Assembly: GCA_000753945.1 (NCBI GenBank)
Contig: JQOA01000255.1
Location: 1 to 5,255 of the forward strand
DNA length: 5,255 nucleotides
Origin: Smithella sp. D17
Lineage (GTDB): Bacteria; Desulfobacterota; Syntrophia; Syntrophales; Smithellaceae
Direction: 5' to 3'
Each line of letters starts with the position of its first letter. The stretch's first letter is position 1. The notes beneath the pieces were generated by a model. The model did not search any database. It was not told the origin of the DNA and was given only the letters and a program-made list of their open reading frames with translations. Below, in pieces: positions 1-5,255 of the stretch. The position numbers were made by a program, and so were the translations under genes.

Positions 1-1
1 A

Positions 2-76
2 CAGGTTTGCGCCACGGGTGAAGTTGTCGCCGTTCAGGTTCCGGAAAATTTGATGGAGGAACTTCTTAAAAAATAA
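2..76 (+). CDS. C-terminal end of an unidentified upstream gene (partial)
   Basis: An open frame enters from the left edge and ends at TAA 74-76, giving 24 residues that finish ...NLMEELLKK. The fragment begins QVCATGEVVAVQ, so it holds one cysteine but no CxxCH heme motif and no recognisable domain. The following gene starts 93 bp downstream on the same strand, so this gene could be the first member of the same electron-transfer operon (perhaps the missing catalytic or cytochrome subunit), or it could be unrelated. The fragment is too short to assign a function. It is considered coding because the frame is open from the edge and no other gene occupies this stretch, but this is weak evidence over only 75 bases. 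Confidence 0.5.
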   Translation, partial: QVCATGEVVAVQVPENLMEELLKK

Positions 77-85
77 TTTATAAAA

Positions 86-101
86 ATTGACTTAGATCAA
101 T
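86..101. promoter_or_regulatory. CRP/FNR-family-like palindromic operator
   Basis: The 16-mer ATTGACTTAGATCAAT is an inverted repeat with matching outer arms ATTGA/TCAAT. Its core TTGAC-N4-ATCAA differs from the classical FNR/DNR box TTGAT-N4-ATCAA at one base. It also resembles the TTGAC-type half-site reported for HcpR regulators in sulfate-reducing deltaproteobacteria. It lies in the gap before the polyferredoxin gene, centred about 76 bp upstream of its start codon, where a redox- or NO-responsive regulator could control the operon. No convincing -10 hexamer at the standard class I or class II distance was found, so the transcription start is unplaced. Confidence 0.45.
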
Positions 102-169
102 GCAAAGACGGTTGTAAACAATTCTACGCTGCCAATATTTTTCACAAAGACTAAAAAAGGAGGCATTAA

Positions 170-1171
170 ATGAGCAGACAAAGTAAATTCCAAATCGGCC
201 GCCGGTCTTTTTTGAAGATAACGGCGGGAGCGGCGATTATTTCCGGTGTTGGTCTTCCGAAGAAATCATTTGCCGGAACGGATGAACAATTATCCACGCT
301 TATTGATTTGAGTCTCTGTGACGGATGTGCTGACCGGAAAGTTCCCGCCTGCGTCAGCGCCTGCAAGACGATAAACAAAGATAAAATTCCGCAGGTGGCC
401 CAACCGATTCCCATTCCCTGGCCGAGAAAAACAATTGAGGACTGGTCGAAAAAGCGCGAAGTGTTCAAACGCCTGACTCCCTATAATTTCATTTACGTAC
501 ATAAAGCCGAAGTCAATATGGCCGGTCAGAAAAAGACGGTTTTTGTGCCCCGCCGCTGCATGCATTGCGATAATCCGGCCTGCGCGACAATCTGTCCGTT
601 TTCCGCCAATCATAAAAATAAAAACGGCGCCGTGGTCATTGATCAGAGCATCTGCTTCGGCGGCGCAAAATGCCGTGATGTCTGCCCGTGGGAAATTCCT
701 CAGCGCCAGTCCGGCGTCGGGATTTATCTTCATATATTGCCTGAATATATGGGCAACGGCGTGATGTATAAATGCGACTTGTGTGTTGAGCGTTTGGCGG
801 CAAACAAACTGCCCGGTTGTGTCGAGGCCTGTCCTAGAGAGGCTTTGCTTATCGGGACACGAAGCGCTATTGAAAAAATGGCCGGGTCACGCGCCGGCCG
901 GATGAACGGTTATATCTATGGGAAAACACAAAACGGCGGGACGTCCACTCTTTATGTTTCGCCTGTTCCTTTTGAGGAAATCAATAAAACCATGACGAAA
1001 AAACCCGGACAACCGGATATGAAGGTTGAAGTTCAGCGGAGAATGGCCAGGACTGATTCTATGGGCAAGGCGGCTCTGGCCGCTCCTGTTTTAGGAATAG
1101 CGGCTGCCGGCGTTGCCGGAGCCTGGAATTGGCTCTCCCATCGCAAAGACAAGACGGGAAAGGAGGAATAA
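170..1171 (+). CDS. Tat-exported, membrane-anchored 4Fe-4S polyferredoxin (FdnH/HybA/HmcB-like electron-transfer subunit)
   Basis: This 333-residue protein probably carries electrons between a periplasmic redox enzyme and the membrane quinone pool. It opens with a twin-arginine signal (GRRSFLK, Arg11-Arg12), a hydrophobic stretch to about residue 29 and a possible cleavage site after Ser-Phe-Ala35. Four cysteine groups follow: C50/C53/C61/C65, C130/C133/C138/C142, C162/C168/C172 and C202/C205/C217/C221, mostly with CxxC...CxxxCP spacing. The third group has Gly165 where a cysteine is expected, so one cluster may be [3Fe-4S]. The first group is stretched (x7 instead of x2-4). A hydrophobic helix at about 301-322 followed by a basic tail matches the C-terminal anchor of formate dehydrogenase beta subunits. 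The ATG is fixed by AGGAGG at 158-163. The cytochrome b gene follows after 3 bp. The enzyme it serves is unknown because no catalytic subunit is visible. The family-level call is firm; the specific function is not. Confidence 0.88.
   Translation: MSRQSKFQIGRRSFLKITAGAAIISGVGLPKKSFAGTDEQLSTLIDLSLCDGCADRKVPACVSACKTINKDKIPQVAQPIPIPWPRKTIEDWSKKREVFKRLTPYNFIYVHKAEVNMAGQKKTVFVPRRCMHCDNPACATICPFSANHKNKNGAVVIDQSICFGGAKCRDVCPWEIPQRQSGVGIYLHILPEYMGNGVMYKCDLCVERLAANKLPGCVEACPREALLIGTRSAIEKMAGSRAGRMNGYIYGKTQNGGTSTLYVSPVPFEEINKTMTKKPGQPDMKVEVQRRMARTDSMGKAALAAPVLGIAAAGVAGAWNWLSHRKDKTGKEE
1161..1166 (+). promoter_or_regulatory. Ribosome binding site of the cytochrome b gene, inside the preceding gene
   Basis: AGGAGG lies 8 bases before the ATG at 1175 and within the last codons of the polyferredoxin gene (stop at 1169-1171). 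Because the ribosome ending the first gene clears this site, the two proteins are probably translationally coupled, as expected for subunits of one complex. Confidence 0.75.
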
Positions 1172-1174
1172 GAC

Positions 1175-1936
1175 ATGACCGGGAAAATATTACCCGAAAA
1201 AAATCTTGTTGTCCGCCACAGCGCTTTGGAATTAATCGAACACTGGGCAATAGCCATTTCCGGCCTTGTTCTTTTTTTAACAGGAATGTTTGAGCTCCCC
1301 ATGAGCAAACGATATTATATTGTTAATATTCCAGGTTTGGGCTGGTCTGCCGACTACATGACTTCGTTATACATCCATTATGCGGCGGCGATAGTTTTCA
1401 CAGCGGCGGCGATGTTTCATGTTTTTTATCACGGTTTGCGTGGTGAAAAAGGTCTGCTTCCCCGAAAGGGAGATTTTTCCGAATCCATAACCGTTATTAA
1501 AAGTCTCTTCGGGTTTGGAGAAGAACCGCCCATGAATAAATATCTACCTGAACAGCGTCTGGCTTATGCAGGCATGGCTTTTGTCATCCTGATGCTGATT
1601 ATTTCGGGACTGGTGAAAACATATAAGAATCTCTACGCGCCGGACATGTCGCTTACTGTTGTCCTCTGGGCAACATGGATTCATAATATCTTTTTTATTT
1701 TATTTTTTCTCGCTTTTCTGGCGCACATGGCGGCCATACTTCTGCGTCCGAACTGGCCGATGGTGCGCGGGATATTCACCGGGAAAGTGCGTCTGGATTA
1801 CGCCCGGCATCGCCATCCGCTTTGGATTGACGATATTGAACCGGCTCAGGAAATTCCATTGGTGGTTGTTGAGGAAACACAAGCACCGCCGGTCCCGGAA
1901 GACGAAAAGATTATAGACAATAACAAGGAAGAATAA
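1175..1936 (+). CDS. Di-heme cytochrome b membrane subunit (formate dehydrogenase gamma / FdnI type)
   Basis: This 253-residue integral membrane protein is likely the quinone-reacting heme b subunit that pairs with the preceding Fe-S protein. Four hydrophobic segments are visible at about 22-40, 66-87, 129-149 and 163-190. Histidines sit where FdnI-type proteins bind their two hemes: His23 in helix 1, His68 in helix 2, and His170 and His184 in helix 4. The 14-residue spacing of the last pair equals that of the E. coli FdnI ligands His155/His169, as recalled from the family. His82 and His86 are also in helix 2. A cytoplasmic loop at about 88-128 and a charged proline/acid-rich tail at about 218-253 complete it. 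The 3-bp gap from the polyferredoxin stop supports a stoichiometric pair. Thiosulfate-reductase PhsC and Ni-Fe hydrogenase cytochrome b are relatives, so the substrate cannot be named. Confidence 0.85.
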   Translation: MTGKILPEKNLVVRHSALELIEHWAIAISGLVLFLTGMFELPMSKRYYIVNIPGLGWSADYMTSLYIHYAAAIVFTAAAMFHVFYHGLRGEKGLLPRKGDFSESITVIKSLFGFGEEPPMNKYLPEQRLAYAGMAFVILMLIISGLVKTYKNLYAPDMSLTVVLWATWIHNIFFILFFLAFLAHMAAILLRPNWPMVRGIFTGKVRLDYARHRHPLWIDDIEPAQEIPLVVVEETQAPPVPEDEKIIDNNKEE

Positions 1937-1969
1937 ACCAAACACATTAATAGAGTTAAAGGAGATTTT

Positions 1970-3670
1970 ATGAGTAAAAGAAAAAAAATTATCGTCATCG
2001 GCGGATCGGCCGCCGGTCCCAAGGCGGCGGCAAAAGCAAGACGGATTGACAATGACGCCGAAGTTATTATTCTTCAGAAAGAAGCTGATCTTTCGATGGC
2101 GTCATGCGGCTATCCCTATTACGTGGGCGGTTATTTCAACGACCGCAACATGCTTTTGTGCACACCCGCTGGTGTTGTAAGAAGCCCAATGTTTTACCTC
2201 AACGCCAAGGACATTGACGCGCGCGTCAACACAGAGGTAACGAATATCGATACTAAAAATCATTCAGTTTCATTTAGAAATATTGTTTCCGGAGAAACCG
2301 GCACATTGAATTACGACAAACTTGTCATTGCCACGGGCGCCGTCCCTCGGATGCCGCCCGTCCCAGGGACTGATCTCGATGGAATTACGACCCTGCAATC
2401 CATGAAAGACGCGGATTTCTTGCGCAAAATCCGCGATGAAGGAAAAATCAAAAAAGCGGTTGTCGTTGGCGGCGGGCTCATCGGAATCGAAACCTGTGAA
2501 GCGCTGCAACTGGCAGGCATTGAAATCACCGTCATTGAACTGTTGCCGCAGTTGCTCACCTTTTTGGACATGGAGCTGGCAAAGCTTGTGGAAAATCATG
2601 TCCGAAGCAAGGGAGCTAATGTCATCACGGAAAACGGCATTGCCGCATTTTTAGGGGAGGAAGGTAAACTTACAGCGGTCAAACTGCAAAACGGTACTGA
2701 GCTGCCCTGCGAACTGGCTGTTGTGGCTATCGGTGTTCGCCCCAACGTTAAACTGGCTAAAGAAGCCGGCCTGAAAATCGGCGAATTAGGTGGAGTTGAT
2801 GTCAATGAATTCATGCAGACTTCCGATCCTGATATCTATGCTGTAGGCGATTGCGTGGAAACGCTCAATCGAATTACCGGTAAAAAAGTACATGCTCCTT
2901 ACGGCGATCTGGCCAACCTCCAAGGACGTGTGGCGGGAGAAAACGCCGCCTCGCAAAATTGCGTAACATTCCCCGGAACAATTCAAACCGGCATTTGCAA
3001 GGTTTTCGATTATGCGGCGGGCTCCACGGGACTTTCTGAAACAACCGCAAAAAGATTGGGGTATCCGGACATCATCACCGTGATCAATGCCAGTCCCGAC
3101 AAACCGGGGTTCATGGAAGGGAAACTTCTAGTGACCAAGCTCATCGCCGATAAAAAAACAGGCCAAGTTTTGGGCGCTCAGTGCATCGGTCCAGGAAATG
3201 TCAGCAAACAAATCGCCCAATGGGCCATGGCCATTCAGGGCAAACTCACCGTTGAAGATCTCGTCAATGCCGATCTACCATATGCGCCACCCTTTTCTTT
3301 GGCGATTGACCATTTCATCGCCACAGTTCATATCATGCAGAACAAGATGAAAGGCAGAATGAAAGGCATCAGTTGTAAAGAAGTGCGCAACAAATTACTG
3401 GCCGGAGAAAAACCGTTCCTGATTGACACGCGCGGTCCGGAGGAATTCGAGGAAATGCGCCTGGGTATCGGTGAAACGCTAATTCCTCTCGGGGCGCTGC
3501 GCAAACGCCTCAAGGAACTGCCGGAAGACAAAAACAAGGAAATTATTTGCTTCTGCAAGATATCGCTGCGCGGCTACGAAGCGGCAATTGCACTGGAGGG
3601 CAACGGCTGGAAAAACGTCAAGGTGATGGAAGGTGGTATTATGGCCTGGCCATATCCACGTGAGAAATAA
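1970..3670 (+). CDS. FAD-dependent CoA-disulfide reductase-like / NADH polysulfide reductase fused to a C-terminal rhodanese domain
   Basis: This 566-residue cytoplasmic flavoenzyme has no signal peptide. The N-terminal FAD Rossmann fold shows IIVIGGSAAG (7-16). The single redox cysteine of the CoA-disulfide reductase/Npsr class is Cys46 in SMASCGYPYY. The NAD(P)H fold carries GGGLIG (167-172), with Glu190 ending the second strand, which favours NADH. The second FAD motif is DIYAVGDC (288-295). The dimerisation domain includes YAPPFS (438-443), whose tyrosine is conserved in CoA-disulfide reductases. A rhodanese domain occupies about 465-566, with LIDTR (484-488) and the persulfide loop C529-KISLR. 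Such fusions are known to reduce CoA disulfide, CoA persulfide or polysulfide with NAD(P)H, so sulfane-sulfur handling is the best inference. GGAG at 1961-1964 sets the ATG. It follows the cytochrome b gene by 33 bp, which hints that the membrane module is linked to sulfur or thiol redox metabolism. NADH oxidase or peroxidase activity is a less likely alternative. Confidence 0.87.
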   Translation: MSKRKKIIVIGGSAAGPKAAAKARRIDNDAEVIILQKEADLSMASCGYPYYVGGYFNDRNMLLCTPAGVVRSPMFYLNAKDIDARVNTEVTNIDTKNHSVSFRNIVSGETGTLNYDKLVIATGAVPRMPPVPGTDLDGITTLQSMKDADFLRKIRDEGKIKKAVVVGGGLIGIETCEALQLAGIEITVIELLPQLLTFLDMELAKLVENHVRSKGANVITENGIAAFLGEEGKLTAVKLQNGTELPCELAVVAIGVRPNVKLAKEAGLKIGELGGVDVNEFMQTSDPDIYAVGDCVETLNRITGKKVHAPYGDLANLQGRVAGENAASQNCVTFPGTIQTGICKVFDYAAGSTGLSETTAKRLGYPDIITVINASPDKPGFMEGKLLVTKLIADKKTGQVLGAQCIGPGNVSKQIAQWAMAIQGKLTVEDLVNADLPYAPPFSLAIDHFIATVHIMQNKMKGRMKGISCKEVRNKLLAGEKPFLIDTRGPEEFEEMRLGIGETLIPLGALRKRLKELPEDKNKEIICFCKISLRGYEAAIALEGNGWKNVKVMEGGIMAWPYPREK

Positions 3671-3680
3671 AAATAATAAA

Positions 3681-3688
3681 AAGGAGGT
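3681..3688 (+). promoter_or_regulatory. Very strong ribosome binding site deciding the small-protein start
   Basis: AAGGAGGT is a near-full match to the 16S rRNA anti-Shine-Dalgarno and sits 3 bases before the ATG at 3692 (about 5 bases if counted from GGAGG). It is the main evidence that the short frame downstream is translated, and probably at high level. Confidence 0.75.
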
Positions 3689-3691
3689 ATT

Positions 3692-3814
3692 ATGGCTGAA
3701 GAAATCAAGGCCGGCTGCGCCAGACCCACCGGCGGACCGGTCGGTGAAAAACCTGAAGCGAAAAAAGAAACACCTCAACCAACACTTGCAAAGGAAAACG
3801 AAAATGGCTTTTGA
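3692..3814 (+). CDS. Small 40-residue hydrophilic protein of unknown function
   Basis: The frame runs from ATG 3692 to TGA 3812-3814 and encodes MAEEIKAGCARPTGG followed by a Lys/Glu/Pro-rich tail ending in ENENGF. I do not recognise the family. It has one cysteine (Cys9), several prolines and many charged residues, no hydrophobic segment and no signal peptide. It is therefore likely soluble, cytoplasmic and largely disordered. It begins 21 bp after the flavoenzyme stop, with one of the best ribosome binding sites in the window, and would be the last gene of the operon. A role as an accessory peptide, or as a carrier of persulfide or another redox partner on Cys9 for the flavoenzyme-rhodanese, is speculation. 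The composition differs from that of random intergenic sequence and supports a real gene. Confidence 0.6.
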   Translation: MAEEIKAGCARPTGGPVGEKPEAKKETPQPTLAKENENGF

Positions 3815-3857
3815 TTAAACAAGAATTAGTTTAAAATATAACATCGAAAATAATTTC

Positions 3858-3888
3858 TTGACAAAATGTTTATGATTTGTTTTATAAA
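3858..3888 (+). promoter_or_regulatory. Putative sigma70-type promoter of metK
   Basis: A perfect TTGACA (3858-3863) is followed after 19 bases by TATAAA (3883-3888), one mismatch from the -10 consensus. The spacer is longer than the ideal 17. Transcription would begin near 3895, only a few bases before the first stem of the putative SAM aptamer, which is where a riboswitch leader should start. The surrounding AT-rich sequence also fits a promoter. Confidence 0.6.
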
Positions 3889-3898
3889 GTCAAGCAAA

Positions 3899-3952
3899 AG
3901 CGGCGATTTAAACAAGTTAATTGCTCCGCTCTAAAAATGTGCTAAAGGCTGG
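3899..3952 (+). ncRNA. SAM-II/SAM-V-like riboswitch aptamer in the metK leader
   Basis: The leader folds as the compact pseudoknot of the SAM-II/SAM-V class. Stem P1 pairs 3899-3903 (AGCGG) with 3926-3930 (CCGCU). Its loop contains the conserved GATTTAA (3905-3911) and ATTGC (3920-3924). The 3' strand contains TAAAAATGTGCTAAAGG (3932-3948), close to the AAATG-GCTAAA block of SAM-II. Pseudoknot pairing UUGC (3921-3924) with GCUA (3941-3944) leaves a U-U opposition like that in SAM-II. A further AGUU/GGCU helix (3915-3918 with 3947-3950) is possible. It precedes a SAM synthetase gene and is followed by a terminator, so SAM-dependent repression is the obvious reading. The match rests on remembered consensus, not on a covariance-model score, and SAM-II versus SAM-V cannot be decided here. 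Confidence 0.72.
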
Positions 3953-3966
3953 TGCGAAAGAAAATG

Positions 3967-4000
3967 AGCCCGTTGCCCTTTGGCGCGGGCTTTTTGTTTT
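3967..4000 (+). terminator. Intrinsic terminator in the metK leader (likely riboswitch expression platform)
   Basis: The stem pairs GCCCG (3968-3972) with CGGGC (3986-3990) and TGCC (3974-3977) with GGCG (3982-3985). There is a one-base bulge at 3973, a CTTT loop, and the T-rich tract TTTTTGTTTT (3991-4000) follows. A3967 can extend the stem. The terminator lies between the predicted metK promoter and the metK start, so it would cut the leader transcript short. It could also stop read-through from the upstream operon. Confidence 0.88.
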
Positions 4001-4046
4001 AAGGAAGTTTGAACGCAAAATCTAATAGAGAGGTAATAAAAATAAA

Positions 4047-5240
4047 ATGAGTAAACTAAGAACACGTCACATTTACACTTCGGAATCAGTTTCAGAAGGA
4101 CATCCGGATAAAGTATGCGATCAGATTTCCGACGCGATTCTGGACGCATGTCTGGAGCAGGATAAGCATACTCACGTAGGCTGCGAAACGTCTGTGGGAC
4201 CGAATATCGTCGTTAATCTGGGAGAAATCACCTGTAAAAACTGGAACAAAATCAATCCCCAGGCCATCGCGCGACAAGTCGTCAAGGACATCGGTTACGA
4301 TGACCCGTGCGAGAACTTCAGTTGGGACACTTTTAATTACGTTTCCGCCATTCACGCTCAATCACCGGATATCAAACAAGGTGTCGACCGTGATAAGCCT
4401 GAAAATCAGGGCGCCGGTGATCAGGGCATGATGTTCGGCTATGCCTCATATGCCACCCCGCAAATGATGCCTGCTCCCATCGTTTATTCGCATCGATTAC
4501 TGGAAGAGTTGACTAAACTCCGCAAGGAAAAGGCTATTGAATATCTTCGCCCCGATTCCAAAGCGCAGGTCAGCGTACTGCATGAAGATGGAAAAGCCGT
4601 GAAAATTACGACAGTCGTTATTTCCCATCAGACACGCGACGTGCCGTTGAAACGAATTCGCAAGGATTTGATAGAAATCGCTCATCAGGTTCTCGACAAG
4701 ACGGGAATGCTGACCAACAAGACGGAATTTTTGATTAATCCTACAGGTCGATTTGTAATCGGCGGCCCCAGTGGCGATTCCGGTGTCACGGGTCGGAAAA
4801 TTATCGTGGATTCTTATGGTGGAGTCGGTTCTCATGGCGGCGGTGCTTTTTCCGGCAAAGATCCCTCCAAAGTGGATCGTTCTGCCGCTTACTATGCCCG
4901 TTACGCCGCCAAGAATATTGTAGCAGCCAGACTGGCCGACAAATGTGAAATCCAGATTGCCTACGCAATTGGTGTTGCCATACCGCTCAGCATCAATATC
5001 TGCACCTATGGTACAGAGGCAATCCCGGAGCATAAAATTGAAAAGATTCTCATGGAAGGAGACATTTTTGATTTCCGTCCGGCAATGATGATTAAGGATT
5101 TGGGACTGACAACACCCCAAGGCTGGAGCTATCGCAAGAGTTGCAACTACGGTCATTTCGGCCGTCCGGGATTCCCCTGGGAAAAGACGGATCGTGTGGA
5201 TGCACTTCGTGAAGCAGCCGGATTAAGGTCAAAAAACTAA
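4047..5240 (+). CDS. metK: S-adenosylmethionine synthetase (methionine adenosyltransferase)
   Basis: This cytoplasmic enzyme makes S-adenosylmethionine from methionine and ATP, releasing phosphate and pyrophosphate. The 397 residues are complete and close to the usual 380-400. All family hallmarks are visible: SESVSEGHPDK (12-22) with the catalytic histidine, GAGDQG (122-127), INPTGRFVIGGPSGDSG (230-246) with TGRKIIVDSYGG following, the GGGAFSGKD phosphate loop (264-272) with DPSKVDRSAAY, and the C-terminal YGHFGR...FPWEKTD (368-382). The start is the ATG beginning MSKLRTRH. Its ribosome binding site, GAGAGG at 4028-4033, is 13 bases away, rather far. It is separated from the upstream operon and appears to be controlled by the SAM-responsive leader at 3899-4000. 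In many genomes ahcY follows metK, but only 15 bases remain here and no gene can be called. Confidence 0.98.
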   Translation: MSKLRTRHIYTSESVSEGHPDKVCDQISDAILDACLEQDKHTHVGCETSVGPNIVVNLGEITCKNWNKINPQAIARQVVKDIGYDDPCENFSWDTFNYVSAIHAQSPDIKQGVDRDKPENQGAGDQGMMFGYASYATPQMMPAPIVYSHRLLEELTKLRKEKAIEYLRPDSKAQVSVLHEDGKAVKITTVVISHQTRDVPLKRIRKDLIEIAHQVLDKTGMLTNKTEFLINPTGRFVIGGPSGDSGVTGRKIIVDSYGGVGSHGGGAFSGKDPSKVDRSAAYYARYAAKNIVAARLADKCEIQIAYAIGVAIPLSINICTYGTEAIPEHKIEKILMEGDIFDFRPAMMIKDLGLTTPQGWSYRKSCNYGHFGRPGFPWEKTDRVDALREAAGLRSKN

Positions 5241-5255
5241 AATTGATGAAGTCGT

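Noticed and set aside
112..121. Short palindrome TTGTAAACAA upstream of the polyferredoxin gene
   Set aside because: The arms are only 4 bases in AT-rich sequence and it matches no known operator well; likely chance.
290..733. 147-codon open frame on the minus strand
   Set aside because: It is antisense to the polyferredoxin gene, whose cysteine motifs and Tat signal prove the plus strand; no domain was seen in the antisense product.
3633..3818. 61-codon plus-strand frame overlapping the end of the flavoenzyme and the small protein
   Set aside because: It starts inside the rhodanese domain without a ribosome binding site and is out of frame with the better supported 40-residue frame.
3815..3834. 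AT-only-stem hairpin TTAAAC/GTTTAA as terminator of the upstream operon
   Set aside because: The 6-bp stem has a single G-C pair and no T tract follows, so it would be a very weak terminator.
3899..4000. SAH riboswitch or S-box (SAM-I) in the metK leader
   Set aside because: The long multi-helix S-box junction and the GC-rich SAH riboswitch core are absent; the element is a short H-type pseudoknot, matching SAM-II/SAM-V instead.
4497..5156. 219-codon open frame on the minus strand
   Set aside because: It lies entirely opposite metK, whose protein matches its family end to end. The antisense product has no recognisable motif and is a codon-bias shadow.
5246..5255. ATG at 5246 as start of a following gene such as ahcY
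   Set aside because: Only three codons remain and no ribosome binding site precedes it, so it cannot be supported.

Overview
The window reads as a chromosomal segment of an anaerobic bacterium. The moderate G+C content, strong AGGAGG ribosome binding sites, a Tat-exported Fe-S/cytochrome b electron-transfer module and a CoA-disulfide-reductase/rhodanese fusion would suit a deltaproteobacterium (Desulfobacterota, for example a Syntrophus- or Smithella-like syntroph). That placement is inference from gene content only. No mobile element, CRISPR array, rRNA or tRNA was seen.

Layout: the last 24 codons of an unidentified gene (2-76) are followed by a 93-bp gap carrying a near-perfect CRP/FNR-type palindrome (86-101). 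Then comes a same-strand cluster of four genes, 170-3814. It encodes a Tat-targeted, C-terminally anchored polyferredoxin (170-1171), a four-helix di-heme cytochrome b of the formate dehydrogenase gamma type (1175-1936), a FAD/NADH-dependent CoA-disulfide reductase-like enzyme fused to a rhodanese domain (1970-3670), and an unrecognised 40-residue protein with a very strong ribosome binding site (3692-3814). Short gaps, good Shine-Dalgarno sequences and no internal terminator suggest one operon.

How they may work together: the Fe-S protein and cytochrome b together look like the electron-transfer and quinone-reacting subunits of a periplasm-facing oxidoreductase, but no molybdopterin, hydrogenase or multiheme catalytic subunit lies in the window. 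The flavoenzyme-rhodanese is cytoplasmic and points to sulfane-sulfur, polysulfide or CoA-persulfide chemistry. The polyferredoxin has 15 rather than 16 cluster cysteines: a glycine sits where the second cysteine of the third motif should be.

The second unit is metK (4047-5240), S-adenosylmethionine synthetase, with its own leader. The leader has a sigma70-like promoter (3858-3888), a compact pseudoknot resembling the SAM-II/SAM-V riboswitch aptamer (3899-3952), and a textbook intrinsic terminator (3967-4000) upstream of the metK ribosome binding site. This looks like SAM feedback by premature transcription termination, and it is the most notable regulatory feature here.
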